NCBI GenBank assembly: GCA_900540375.1
Contig: UQFS01000007.1
Location: 50,141-114,140, forward strand
Source of the DNA: an uncultured Prevotella sp.
Lineage (GTDB): Bacteria > Bacteroidota > Bacteroidia > Bacteroidales > Bacteroidaceae
DNA length: 64,000 nucleotides
Direction: 5' to 3'
The position numbers and the translations under genes were made by a program. Positions 39,644-47,628 of this stretch are shown piece after piece. The notes beneath the pieces were generated by a model. That model saw nothing but the letters and a program-made list of their open reading frames with translations, did no database searches and was not told the DNA's origin. Position 1 is the first letter of the stretch; each line of letters opens with the position of its first letter.

Positions 39644-41713
39644 CTACCACTTGATGCTTACGCCACCCATGACCCACGTCCCGGGCTGCGGCACATTGCC
39701 GATGTCGACATAGTCGCGGTCAAGGAGGTTGTTACCCTTGACATAGACTGTGTAGTGCGGCTCCGTCCAGGCCAGATTGGCATCAAGGATGCCGTAGCTG
39801 CCATAGCTGTGGATGTTGCCTTGGAGATCGTTGTAGTGTCCCATGCGGTGCTGGAAGCGATAGCTTACGTCGAGCGTCAGCTGTCGCCAGAGGTTCAGTC
39901 CTAACGTGGTGACCACTTTGTTTTTGAGATACTCCAGCGCATAGAGGCTACGGATGCCCTCACCCTCGTGTTGGTCCTGGTTGATGAAGCAGTAGCTCAC
40001 GTTGAGGCGACGCAGCACACGCTGCTCAGGCAGTAACTTGCGGAAGTCAAACTCTGTCATGGCCTCCACGCCGAGGGCGTTGATCTTGCCGTAGTTGACC
40101 GACTTCCACACCACGTTGCCGTCGTTGTCTTTCGTGCCGTCGTCGATCCAATCGATGAGGTGGGTATAGTGGTTGTGGAAGACGCTGGTCTTGGCAGAGA
40201 TGCCGTCAGAAGCATAGCGCAGTCCGCCCTCCACGGCTCGCAGCTCTTCCGGTTTGAGGTTCGGGTCAGCCTTATGGCCACCGACAGAATAAAAGAGTTC
40301 GGTGAACGACGGCATACGCAGCGAGCTGCTGTACGACGCGAAGACGCTCCAGCCCTTGCCGAGCCGCATGCTGGCGTCGATGCCGGGATAGACCCGCATG
40401 TTCATGTCGGCGCCGCTGTTCTTCGCCGCTACGAGTCCTGCCGACACCGTCAGCGGTCCCGTCACCACGTTGTGCTCCAGAACAAACTGCACGTTGGTGC
40501 GGTTGAGGCCTTTGACATAGTCGCGCGAGGTGCCGTGGATATGACGACTACGGCTGAGCGCATTGCCGAGGTTGGTGCTCACCAGATCCTCGTTGCGCAG
40601 TTCGGCGCCGAGAGCCGTACGCCCGAGTGTCCAGTCAAACCACGCGTTGATGTTCGCGCCATAGATATCTGTGCGGTGATAGTTGAACGGCACCTTCGAC
40701 TCGTCGCCACGCAGGAGTTCGAAGCGATCGTACTGATGGTTCCAGAAGATCGAAGGCTTCAGATGCACCGCGCCTTGCCGTGTCTCAGCCTGCAGTGCCG
40801 TGAAGGTCTTGAAAGTATGTTCAAACTGATTGTCGAACTTTGGCGAATAGAATGTCGAAGAGCCGAAGTTCTTGGCCGAGGCACCGGCGTGCCAGTTGAC
40901 GCGTACGTTGCCGTCGAGATACTGTCCTTGGTAGAAACCCTTGACCGTGTTGTAGTCGGTGTTGTGGCGTCCGGCCTTGTTGCATGTGTATCCGTCGCTG
41001 CGCGTGAACGTACCGGAGAGCGACTGCCCCCAGCGGTTGCCGCCCCATGCGCCCCGTGCGCCGAGACTGAGATAACCATAGCTGCCGCCTTCGACATGCG
41101 CGTCGACGGAGGTTGCGGTGGGTTTGCGAGTGACGATGTTGATAGCGCCCAGCAGGGAAGAAGTGCCGTAGACGCGCCCTGCGGGTCCTTCGAGCACCTC
41201 AATGCGCTCGATGTCGCTGATGTCTACGGGGAAGTCAAAGGCATTGTGCCCGGTCTGCGGGTCACAGATGTTAATGCCGTTGAGCAGCACGGTGATCTGC
41301 TCGTCGTTGCCGCCCCGGATGCTCACGTCGGTCTGAGCGCCCATAGCGCCCCTTTGCCTGACATCCACGCCGACGGCGTATTTCAGCAAATCGTTTACAC
41401 TTTGTACCGGCGCCGCCTGGATCTCCTCACGGCTCAGTACAGTTACCATTCTTGCCTGCCTGCTTTGTGCCAGCGGAGCGCGTGTGGCAGTGATGTCGAC
41501 CTCACCGAGTGTCTCACCCTGACGGATGAGCGAATCAGGATTGGCCTTGTCCACATCTGTGCTGATGCCTTCTGCCTTGGCATAGGTCAGTGTGGCCACG
41601 GAAAGTGTGCCCACCAGCACTTCGCGTCCCAGACAAGCAAAGAGCGCATAGCCCTTACGTGTGAAATGCGTAAACTTCAGGGGGCGCTGCTTGTTGAAAA
41701 CTGTTTTGAACAT
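39644..41713 (-). CDS. TonB-dependent outer membrane receptor, BtuB-like
   Basis: A 689-aa TonB-dependent transporter. It has a long signal region ending near YAKA (residue 47). The plug (about 68-190) contains VDITATRAPLAQSRQARMVTVLSREEI, VNDLLKYAVGVDVRQRG, DVSIRGGNDEQITVLLNGI and IERIEVLEGPAGRVYGTSSLLGAINIVTRK. The 22-strand barrel follows, with SSLRMPSFTELFY, a hallmark of BtuB/siderophore receptors, and it ends GVSIKW. Vitamin B12 is the best guess by resemblance, but siderophores are possible; no cobalamin riboswitch fits upstream. A TACTTTTG box (minus strand, 41759-41766) is present. The gene is divergent from the HAD gene. Confidence 0.88.
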   Translation of the reverse strand: MFKTVFNKQRPLKFTHFTRKGYALFACLGREVLVGTLSVATLTYAKAEGISTDVDKANPDSLIRQGETLGEVDITATRAPLAQSRQARMVTVLSREEIQAAPVQSVNDLLKYAVGVDVRQRGAMGAQTDVSIRGGNDEQITVLLNGINICDPQTGHNAFDFPVDISDIERIEVLEGPAGRVYGTSSLLGAINIVTRKPTATSVDAHVEGGSYGYLSLGARGAWGGNRWGQSLSGTFTRSDGYTCNKAGRHNTDYNTVKGFYQGQYLDGNVRVNWHAGASAKNFGSSTFYSPKFDNQFEHTFKTFTALQAETRQGAVHLKPSIFWNHQYDRFELLRGDESKVPFNYHRTDIYGANINAWFDWTLGRTALGAELRNEDLVSTNLGNALSRSRHIHGTSRDYVKGLNRTNVQFVLEHNVVTGPLTVSAGLVAAKNSGADMNMRVYPGIDASMRLGKGWSVFASYSSSLRMPSFTELFYSVGGHKADPNLKPEELRAVEGGLRYASDGISAKTSVFHNHYTHLIDWIDDGTKDNDGNVVWKSVNYGKINALGVEAMTEFDFRKLLPEQRVLRRLNVSYCFINQDQHEGEGIRSLYALEYLKNKVVTTLGLNLWRQLTLDVSYRFQHRMGHYNDLQGNIHSYGSYGILDANLAWTEPHYTVYVKGNNLLDRDYVDIGNVPQPGTWVMGGVSIKW

Positions 41714-41829
41714 AATAAATAATTATCTTTAAGTCTTGCCACTTTGACAAAACGAGTGCAAAAGTAATAAAAAAACGTGAAAGTAAAAAGAAATCGTCAC
41801 AGTGATTCGTCCAAAATCAGTGACGATCG

Positions 41830-41861
41830 TTTGGAAGATAGCAGATTTATCGTTAACTTTG
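41830..41861 (+). promoter_or_regulatory. promoter of the HAD hydrolase gene
   Basis: TTTG (41830-41833), 20-bp spacer, TAACTTTG (41854-41861). Transcription would start near 41868, after the first in-frame ATG at 41802. Confidence 0.7.
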
Positions 41862-41888
41862 CCCAAGAAAAATCATATTCTCTTGAGG

Positions 41889-42638
41889 ATGGGAAATCAA
41901 ATCCAATGCAGAAACGAAGGCAAGGACCGCATGGCAAGTTGGGCATCAACGGTAGGACTGATCGCTTTCGATGCCGACGACACGTTGTGGGACAACCAAG
42001 GACATTTCGATGCCGTGGAGCAAGCCTACTGCCGTTTGCTCTCACCCTACGGCACGGCGGAGCAGGTGTCGGCGGCGCTGTTTGAGACAGAAACCGCCAA
42101 CATGTCATTGCTCGGCTACGGCTGCAAGGCCTTTACGCTGTCGCTGATCGAGAATGCCGTCAGTTTCAGCAAAGGACAGATCACGGCACGAAAGCTGCTC
42201 GAAGTGGAGCAGCTCGGCAAGTCGCTGCTCTCTTTGCCCGTCACACCGCTGGCTGGAGTCGTCAACGCGCTGAGGGCATTGAGACAGATCGGCCGATACC
42301 GGTTGGTCGTCTTCACCAAAGGCGAACTGCTCGACCAGCAGAACAAGGTGATCCGCTCGGGTTTGCGGGCGTTTTTCGATGACGTGATCGTCGTGTCGGA
42401 CAAGACGCGCCACGAGTATCAGCGGCTCTGCGATATGTTTGACACCGATGTGAGCCGACTGTTGATGGTGGGCAACTCCTTTAAGAGCGACATTGCGCCC
42501 GTTTTGCAGTTGGGTGGCTATGCTGTGCATATACCCTTCGACAAAGTGTGGCAGCACGAAGTAGTGGAGGAATACGAACATCCGCGGTTGAGACGGTTGC
42601 AAAGTATCAGCGATTTGCCTTCGTTGCTTGCTATTTAA
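41889..42638 (+). CDS. HAD-family hydrolase
   Basis: A phosphatase-like enzyme of the haloacid dehalogenase superfamily (249 aa from 41889). Motif I is FDADDTLWDN, with the nucleophile Asp followed by the acid/base Asp two residues on; motif II is VVFTKG; motif III is the Lys in SDKTRHEY; motif IV is LLMVGNSFKSDI. A helical cap lies between motifs I and II. It resembles YjjG-like nucleotide phosphatases, but the substrate is unknown. The start could also be the ATG at 41931 (MASWASTVG), which places motif I closer to the N-terminus as is usual; the promoter rules out 41802. Confidence 0.85.
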   Translation: MGNQIQCRNEGKDRMASWASTVGLIAFDADDTLWDNQGHFDAVEQAYCRLLSPYGTAEQVSAALFETETANMSLLGYGCKAFTLSLIENAVSFSKGQITARKLLEVEQLGKSLLSLPVTPLAGVVNALRALRQIGRYRLVVFTKGELLDQQNKVIRSGLRAFFDDVIVVSDKTRHEYQRLCDMFDTDVSRLLMVGNSFKSDIAPVLQLGGYAVHIPFDKVWQHEVVEEYEHPRLRRLQSISDLPSLLAI

Positions 42639-42667
42639 GAATAAAGAGGGGCTTAATCTATATATTA

Positions 42668-42699
42668 TTTGCTGATGCGCTTTTTTTTTGTTATCTTTG
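42668..42699 (+). promoter_or_regulatory. promoter of metF and the following genes
   Basis: TTTG (42668-42671), 20-bp spacer, TATCTTTG (42692-42699), about 40 nt before the metF start codon. Confidence 0.75.
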
Positions 42700-42739
42700 T
42701 AGCCAAAAAAACAGAAGAGCCAGCTATTTCTGACAAGAT

Positions 42740-43696
42740 ATGAACGTCATAGATATTCTTAACGACAACAGCCGCCCCAACGGCTTCTCCATAGAGGTGC
42801 TGCCTCCCTTGAAGGGAAACGGCACGGGAGCGCTGTTCCGCAATCTCGACAAGATGTGCGAGATGAAGCCGCTGTATGTCAATATCACCACCCACCACAG
42901 CGAATATGTCTATCGTGAACTCGAAAACGGCAACTATGAGCGGCAGCGCATCCGTCGCCGTCCGGGTACCATCGCCATCGCGGCCGCTATACAGAAGCGC
43001 TATGGCGTGATGGTCATCCCACATGTCATCTGCAGTGGAGCTACGGCTGAGGACATCGAGTACGAACTCATCGACCTGCAATTTCTGGATATTAACAACG
43101 TGCTGCTGTTGCGTGGTGACAAGGCCAAGGACGACAAGACCTTCAAACCCGTGTCCGGTGGCTATGCCCATCCCACCGATCTCATCACACAGGTCAACCG
43201 CTTTAATGAGGGATTCTTCATTGACGGCACTCCGATCAAGCATCCGGGAGAGCCGTTCCACTATGGTGTGGCCGCCTATCCCGAAAAACACGAGGAAGCA
43301 CCCAACATCGACATGGACATGGCCTACCTGAAACTGAAGCAGGATATGGGCGCAGACTATGCCGTCACTCAGCTCTTCTATGACAACCGAAAGTATTTCG
43401 ACTTTGTGAAGCGCGCGCGCGCCATGGGCATCACCATTCCCATCGTGCCGGGCATCAAGCCTTTTGCCAAGCGGTCGCAGATCACGATGGTGCCGAAGAC
43501 CTTCCATTGCGACATGCCGCAGGAGCTCGCTGCCGAGGCCATGAAGTGCAAGACCGATGACGACGCACGTGCGCTGGGCATCGAGTGGACGGTGAACCAG
43601 TGCCGTGAGCTCTTTGCCGCCGGTGTCAAGGACATCCATTTCTACACCGTGTCCGCTGTGGACAGCGTCGTGGAAGTGGCTCAACAGTTGATGTGA
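42740..43696 (+). CDS. metF: methylenetetrahydrofolate reductase
   Basis: Reduces 5,10-methylene-THF to 5-methyl-THF for methionine synthesis, with bound FAD. The 318-aa product has FSIEVLPPLKGNG (the catalytic Glu region, residues 14-26), YVNITTHHSEY, VIPHVICSGATAEDIEYELIDL, LLLRGDKAKDD, GVAAYPEKHEEAPN and QLFYDNRKYFDFV. It is somewhat longer than the E. coli enzyme. First gene of a likely operon with holB, ricT and gldH; its stop overlaps the holB start by one base (TGATG). Confidence 0.95.
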   Translation: MNVIDILNDNSRPNGFSIEVLPPLKGNGTGALFRNLDKMCEMKPLYVNITTHHSEYVYRELENGNYERQRIRRRPGTIAIAAAIQKRYGVMVIPHVICSGATAEDIEYELIDLQFLDINNVLLLRGDKAKDDKTFKPVSGGYAHPTDLITQVNRFNEGFFIDGTPIKHPGEPFHYGVAAYPEKHEEAPNIDMDMAYLKLKQDMGADYAVTQLFYDNRKYFDFVKRARAMGITIPIVPGIKPFAKRSQITMVPKTFHCDMPQELAAEAMKCKTDDDARALGIEWTVNQCRELFAAGVKDIHFYTVSAVDSVVEVAQQLM

Positions 43697-44841
43697 TGCA
43701 GAGCAGTGAGGCGATAGGACAGCAGGAGGCATGGCAAAGACTCATGCAGCTCGTGGATGAAAACCGCATCCCGCATGCCTTGATGTTTGTCGGACCGCAG
43801 GGATCCGGCAAGTTGGCATTGGCGCTTGCCTTCGCGTCTTTTCTCTTAGGCGAGCCGTGGAATGGCAAGTCGATGGTGGACAACGAGGCTATGCGGTGTA
43901 ATGCCGTGGCGATGCTGGCCAAATGGCAGCATCCTGATCTCCATTTCTCTTTCCCGATCATCAAGCCCAAGGGCACTGCCGGCGACCACAAGATGTTTTG
44001 TGACGACTTCGCGAAACAATGGCACGAACTGCTGGTAAAAGGTCCTTACTTCACCATGGAGCAATGGATGACGATGATGGGCGCCGAGAACCAGCAAGCC
44101 GTGATCTTCGAAGCAGAGAGCGACGCGCTGAGTCATCGGCTGTATCTTAAACCGACGCAGGGCGGCTATAAGGTCAGCGTGATCTGGTTGCCGGAGCGTA
44201 TGAATCTGACATGCGCCAACAAGATGCTGAAGCTTTTGGAGGAACCACCGCAAAAGACGGTCTTCCTCTTGGTGAGCGAAGAACCCGAACGTTTGCTGGA
44301 GACAATACGCAGTCGTGTGCAGCGTTTCGACGTGCACCGCATTGCCGACGAGGATATCGAGGAGGCTTTGGTAGCTCGGCGCGGCCTTGACGAGGACACC
44401 GCACACCGTGTGGCCCGCTCGGCAATGGGCAGCTGGCTGCAAGCTTTGCAGGAACTGGATGCCGGCAATGAGAACCGACAGTTCTTTGATCTCTTCGTCA
44501 TGCTGATGAGAAAATCCTACACACGCGACTTGAGAGAACTGAAAAACTGGAGTGAGGCCGTCGCCGTCTTCGGACGCGAGAAGCAGCGCCGTATGCTCGT
44601 CTACTTCCTCTATCTCGTCCGTGAGAACTTCATGTATAACTTCCGGCAGCCCGATCTCAACTATATGACATCGGAGGAAGAACACTTCGCACAGAACTTT
44701 GCGCGCTTCATCAATGAGCGTAATGTGGTGGAGATGGGCGAGCTCTTGCAGCTCGCCTACAGAAACATTGGTCAAAACGCAAACGCCAAGATCGTATTTT
44801 TCGATTTGGCGATGAAAATGATAATATTATTAAGAAGATAG
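43696..44841 (+). CDS. holB: DNA polymerase III delta-prime subunit
   Basis: Clamp-loader subunit that helps load the sliding clamp. The 381-aa protein has the P-loop-like GPQGSGKLALALAFASFL (33-50), a clamp-loader AAA+ core with VSVIWLPERMNLTCANKMLKLLEEPPQKTVFLLVSE (the LLEEPP signature), and TIRSRVQRFDVHRI, the sensor region SRC-like position. The zinc-binding cysteine cluster of E. coli delta-prime is not seen. Start ATG 43696 overlaps the metF stop; GTG at 43693 is an alternative. Four bases separate it from ricT. Confidence 0.9.
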   Translation: MQSSEAIGQQEAWQRLMQLVDENRIPHALMFVGPQGSGKLALALAFASFLLGEPWNGKSMVDNEAMRCNAVAMLAKWQHPDLHFSFPIIKPKGTAGDHKMFCDDFAKQWHELLVKGPYFTMEQWMTMMGAENQQAVIFEAESDALSHRLYLKPTQGGYKVSVIWLPERMNLTCANKMLKLLEEPPQKTVFLLVSEEPERLLETIRSRVQRFDVHRIADEDIEEALVARRGLDEDTAHRVARSAMGSWLQALQELDAGNENRQFFDLFVMLMRKSYTRDLRELKNWSEAVAVFGREKQRRMLVYFLYLVRENFMYNFRQPDLNYMTSEEEHFAQNFARFINERNVVEMGELLQLAYRNIGQNANAKIVFFDLAMKMIILLRR

Positions 44842-44844
44842 TTC

Positions 44845-46188
44845 ATGAGAAACTGTAATGATCATATATGTACCGGTTGTGACCGTGGCCTATGTTGCCG
44901 TGGTGTCAGCCGGCAGGACAAACAACTCAATACCTATGATTGGTTGGCCGACGTGCCGGGCAATGCTGAGTCGACAGACTTGGTGGAGGTGCAGTTCAAG
45001 AATACACGCAAGGGTTACTACCATAATGTGAATAACCTGGATCTGCAGAAAGGCGACATCGTTGCCGTGGAGGCAAATCCGGGGCACGACATCGGCGTGG
45101 TGACACTGACGGGTCGCCTCGTAAAGTTGCAGCTGAAAAAGGCCAACCTGAAATCCTCTGACGAGATCCGGCGTATCTATCGTATCGCCAAGCCCGTGGA
45201 CATGGATAAATATAAGGAGTCCAAGAGCCGCGAGCACGGTACGATGATCCAAAGCCGACAAATCGCCAAGGATCTGGGACTGCAAATGAAGATAGGTGAC
45301 GTGGAATACCAGGGTGACGGCAACAAAGCCATTTTCTACTATATCGCTGATGAGCGTGTGGACTTCCGAAAACTCATCAAGGTGCTGGCCGAGACATTTC
45401 ATGTGCGCATAGAGATGAAGCAGATCGGTGCCCGTCAGGAGGCCGGACGTATTGGCGGAACGGGTCCCTGCGGCCGCGAGCTCTGCTGTGCCACGTGGAT
45501 GAAGAACTTTTCCAGCGTGTCGACAAACGCCGCCCGTTTCCAGGATATCTCGCTCAACCCGCAGAAACTGGCCGGCATGTGCGCCAAACTCAAGTGCTGT
45601 CTCAACTACGAGGTGGACGAATATATCGAGGCCGGAAAGAAGTTGCCGCCGAAAGATGCCGTGTTGGAAACCGCCGACGGTGAGTATCATCTCTTCAAAA
45701 CGGATATCTTGGCCGGTCTATGCCAGTATTCGACCGACAAGAACCTGGCTGCCAACCTCGAAACGATTACGGCGGAGCGCGCCCGTGAGATCATTGCAAT
45801 GAACAAAAATGGCGAGAAGCCGTTGTCGCTGCAGGAGGATGACAAGGCCAAAGCGGTGAAGAAGCCGATCGACCTCCTTGCCGACACGGACATCAGCCGT
45901 TTTGACAAGGCGAAGAGAAAGAAACGGAAGAACAATAAAAATAAGGCTGATAAGCAGGCTGCAGCCGGTGAGCAAGGCAATGGAAAACAACCGAAGGCTC
46001 CACGCGCCAACCGGCCGGACAACAGAAACCGCAAGCCGAAGGCTGACAAGGTTTCGGCAGGCGGAAATGACAGGACAAAGGCCGGATCCACCAATGCACA
46101 GCTGCAGCGGGAGCAGACAAAAGAACCGAACAAGGAAAATGAAAACAAGGCGGAGGCTCAGCCCACGGCTCCTCCCACAAACGAATAA
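44845..46188 (+). CDS. ricT: RicT/YaaT-like PSP1-domain iron-sulfur protein
   Basis: A 447-aa protein of the PSP1 family; in Bacillus RicT is part of a Fe-S complex that affects RNA processing and phosphorelay, while its role in Bacteroidota is unknown. The cysteine-rich N-terminus (NCNDHICTGCDRGLCC, residues 3-18) and GTGPCGRELCCATWMKNF and GMCAKLKCCLNYE in the PSP1 domain (about 45-275) are candidate 4Fe-4S ligands. The last 80 residues are Lys/Asn/Gln rich (KAKRKKRKNNKNKADKQ) and probably disordered, perhaps RNA-binding. It lies 3 bp after holB and 5 bp before gldH, the usual Bacteroidota neighbourhood. Confidence 0.88.
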   Translation: MRNCNDHICTGCDRGLCCRGVSRQDKQLNTYDWLADVPGNAESTDLVEVQFKNTRKGYYHNVNNLDLQKGDIVAVEANPGHDIGVVTLTGRLVKLQLKKANLKSSDEIRRIYRIAKPVDMDKYKESKSREHGTMIQSRQIAKDLGLQMKIGDVEYQGDGNKAIFYYIADERVDFRKLIKVLAETFHVRIEMKQIGARQEAGRIGGTGPCGRELCCATWMKNFSSVSTNAARFQDISLNPQKLAGMCAKLKCCLNYEVDEYIEAGKKLPPKDAVLETADGEYHLFKTDILAGLCQYSTDKNLAANLETITAERAREIIAMNKNGEKPLSLQEDDKAKAVKKPIDLLADTDISRFDKAKRKKRKNNKNKADKQAAAGEQGNGKQPKAPRANRPDNRNRKPKADKVSAGGNDRTKAGSTNAQLQREQTKEPNKENENKAEAQPTAPPTNE

Positions 46189-46193
46189 TAGTC

Positions 46194-46697
46194 ATGAGGC
46201 GTTTTTTGCTTTGGGGTGTATGGGCCTTGGTGATGCTCTGCTGCAGTTGTACGGGCAACCAAGTCTATGACCACTATCAGAATGTGCCCATCTCGGGTTG
46301 GGATAAGGCCGAAGTGCTCAGCTATGACGTGGCGGCACTGCGTGATTCCGGTTGGTATGCTACTGACTTGGGACTACGCATGAACAACATGTATCCCTTC
46401 CTGAGCGTCACCATGGTGGTCAGTCAGGCTGTTTATCATCCTGTTGCTACTGGGAAGAAAGCGCCATATCCCCAGCCTTTGATGGTGAAAAACGACACGA
46501 TCAACTGCTCGCTCCGCGATGACAACGGAAAGGTAAAGGGACGGGGCATCATCTTCTACCAATATCACTACCATGTCTCTGCCATGAAACTGCAGCAGGG
46601 CGACTCGCTGCATATCACCGTGCGCCATATCATGAAGCGTGAGATCCTTCCGGGACTCTCTGATATCGGTATCAGCATGAGGCGGATGATGAAGTAA
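46194..46697 (+). CDS. gldH: GldH-family lipoprotein
   Basis: A 167-aa lipoprotein of the gliding motility family GldH. Signal MRRFLLWGVWALVMLCCSC with lipidated Cys19 by the lipobox-like CCSC. Conserved parts are VYDHYQNVPISGWDKAEVLSY, LGLRMNNMYPFLSVTMVVSQ, INCSLRDDNGKVKGRGI and HIMKREILPGLSDIGISM. In Flavobacterium it is needed for gliding, but non-motile Bacteroidales also keep it, so motility is not implied. It follows ricT closely and precedes a small outer membrane protein by 28 bp. Confidence 0.9.
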   Translation: MRRFLLWGVWALVMLCCSCTGNQVYDHYQNVPISGWDKAEVLSYDVAALRDSGWYATDLGLRMNNMYPFLSVTMVVSQAVYHPVATGKKAPYPQPLMVKNDTINCSLRDDNGKVKGRGIIFYQYHYHVSAMKLQQGDSLHITVRHIMKREILPGLSDIGISMRRMMK

Positions 46698-46725
46698 CTT
46701 AAAATTTGAAGGTTGGATTTGAGTT

Positions 46726-47442
46726 ATGAAGAGTCTTTTTTCGCGTAGTGCTTTCCTTGCTGCCGGTCTGTTGTTGCCGTTCGCTTCCCATGCGATCAAC
46801 GTGGACTCTTTGGCACAAGTGGAAGCGAAGGAAATGGGGCGGTTGCCCAAACAGGCAGCCAGCCTGCAAGTAGGACTGAACACGAGTGAGGAAACCAGTG
46901 TAGCATATGAATTAGATTATCAATGGTATCCGCTGAACTACGTCGGTATCGGCATAGGTCTGGAACTCGACGACGACTATGGTAACCGGCCGCTGATCGA
47001 AGCCGGGGACGATGACGACTATGATCCCGACCGCATCGTCAAGTTCAATATCCATCCCATGCTCTCATTCCGTACACCAACCTTATGGATGAACAAACGG
47101 CACAGCTGGGGCTTGCTGCTGCGCTGCGATCCAGGTTTGGTGCTGTCCTTCCCACGCAATGACAAGGTGTATTACTCGGGTTATAGGTTTGATGATGGTA
47201 ACCGTGCCGTCTATGACCGCTTCACGCTGAAGAACCGTGGCGGACACTGGAAGTTTTGGCGGGTAAGGTCGGCAGTCTCTGTGCGTGTCGATCAGTCGCT
47301 CATCTCTTTGGGATGGAGTGTTTCCAACTATAACATCGCTTATTGCCGCAACAATATGTATTATCAGGGCAAACGCTATTATGGCCATGACAGCTATGAC
47401 AAGACGTTCTCGCTGTTTGCTTCCCTCACATTTTGTTTCTGA
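46726..47442 (+). CDS. small outer membrane beta-barrel-like protein
   Basis: A 238-aa exported protein that I do not recognise. Signal peptide MKSLFSRSAFLAAGLLLPFASHA is followed by a short helical part and then repeated amphipathic strands (ASLQVGLNTSEETSVAYELDYQWYP, YVGIGIGLEL, FNIHPMLSFRTP, LLLRCDPGLVLSF, SAVSVRVDQSLISLGWSVS) ending SLFASLTFCF. The layout fits an eight- to ten-stranded barrel of the Bacteroidota outer-membrane beta-barrel type. A D-rich loop (EAGDDDDYDPD) at about residue 87 is distinctive. Last gene of the metF transcript, followed by a bidirectional terminator. Confidence 0.72.
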   Translation: MKSLFSRSAFLAAGLLLPFASHAINVDSLAQVEAKEMGRLPKQAASLQVGLNTSEETSVAYELDYQWYPLNYVGIGIGLELDDDYGNRPLIEAGDDDDYDPDRIVKFNIHPMLSFRTPTLWMNKRHSWGLLLRCDPGLVLSFPRNDKVYYSGYRFDDGNRAVYDRFTLKNRGGHWKFWRVRSAVSVRVDQSLISLGWSVSNYNIAYCRNNMYYQGKRYYGHDSYDKTFSLFASLTFCF

Positions 47443-47460
47443 TCGCTGCGGTATATAAAA

Positions 47461-47513
47461 AAGAAACGCTCAAAACGATTCCTCTTTTCGGTGAATCGTT
47501 TTGGGCGTTTCTT
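47461..47513. terminator. bidirectional terminator
   Basis: Arms 47461-47481 and 47493-47513 pair over 21 bp with a single T-G wobble, 11-nt loop. The plus strand continues TTGTTCTTG and the minus strand TTTTATATACC. It separates the convergent gldH-group and rodA. Confidence 0.88.
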
Positions 47514-47542
47514 GTTCTTGTAATCTGATGATGTTATGTCTC

Positions 47543-47606
47543 CACACACCTTATTATATATTGGAGATCCTTCTTTTGTGTTATTTCCAACACCTTGATT
47601 ATATAT
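47543..47606. repeat. AT-rich boxes ACACCTTATTATATA
   Basis: ACACCTTATTATATATTGG (about 47545-47563) and ACACCTTGATTATATATAG (about 47591-47609) lie 46 bp apart just beyond the rodA stop codon; reverse complements of the boxes at 29213-29284. Confidence 0.5.
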
Positions 47607-47628
47607 AGTCAGCCATTGATGGCCGGTC

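Noticed and set aside
40160..41722. 520-codon plus-strand frame opposite the BtuB-like receptor gene
   Set aside because: Antisense shadow with no domain signal.
41714..41888. Cobalamin riboswitch upstream of the BtuB-like receptor
   Set aside because: Only about 50 bp of leader is available before the promoter box, too short for the riboswitch, and no B12-box-like sequence is seen.
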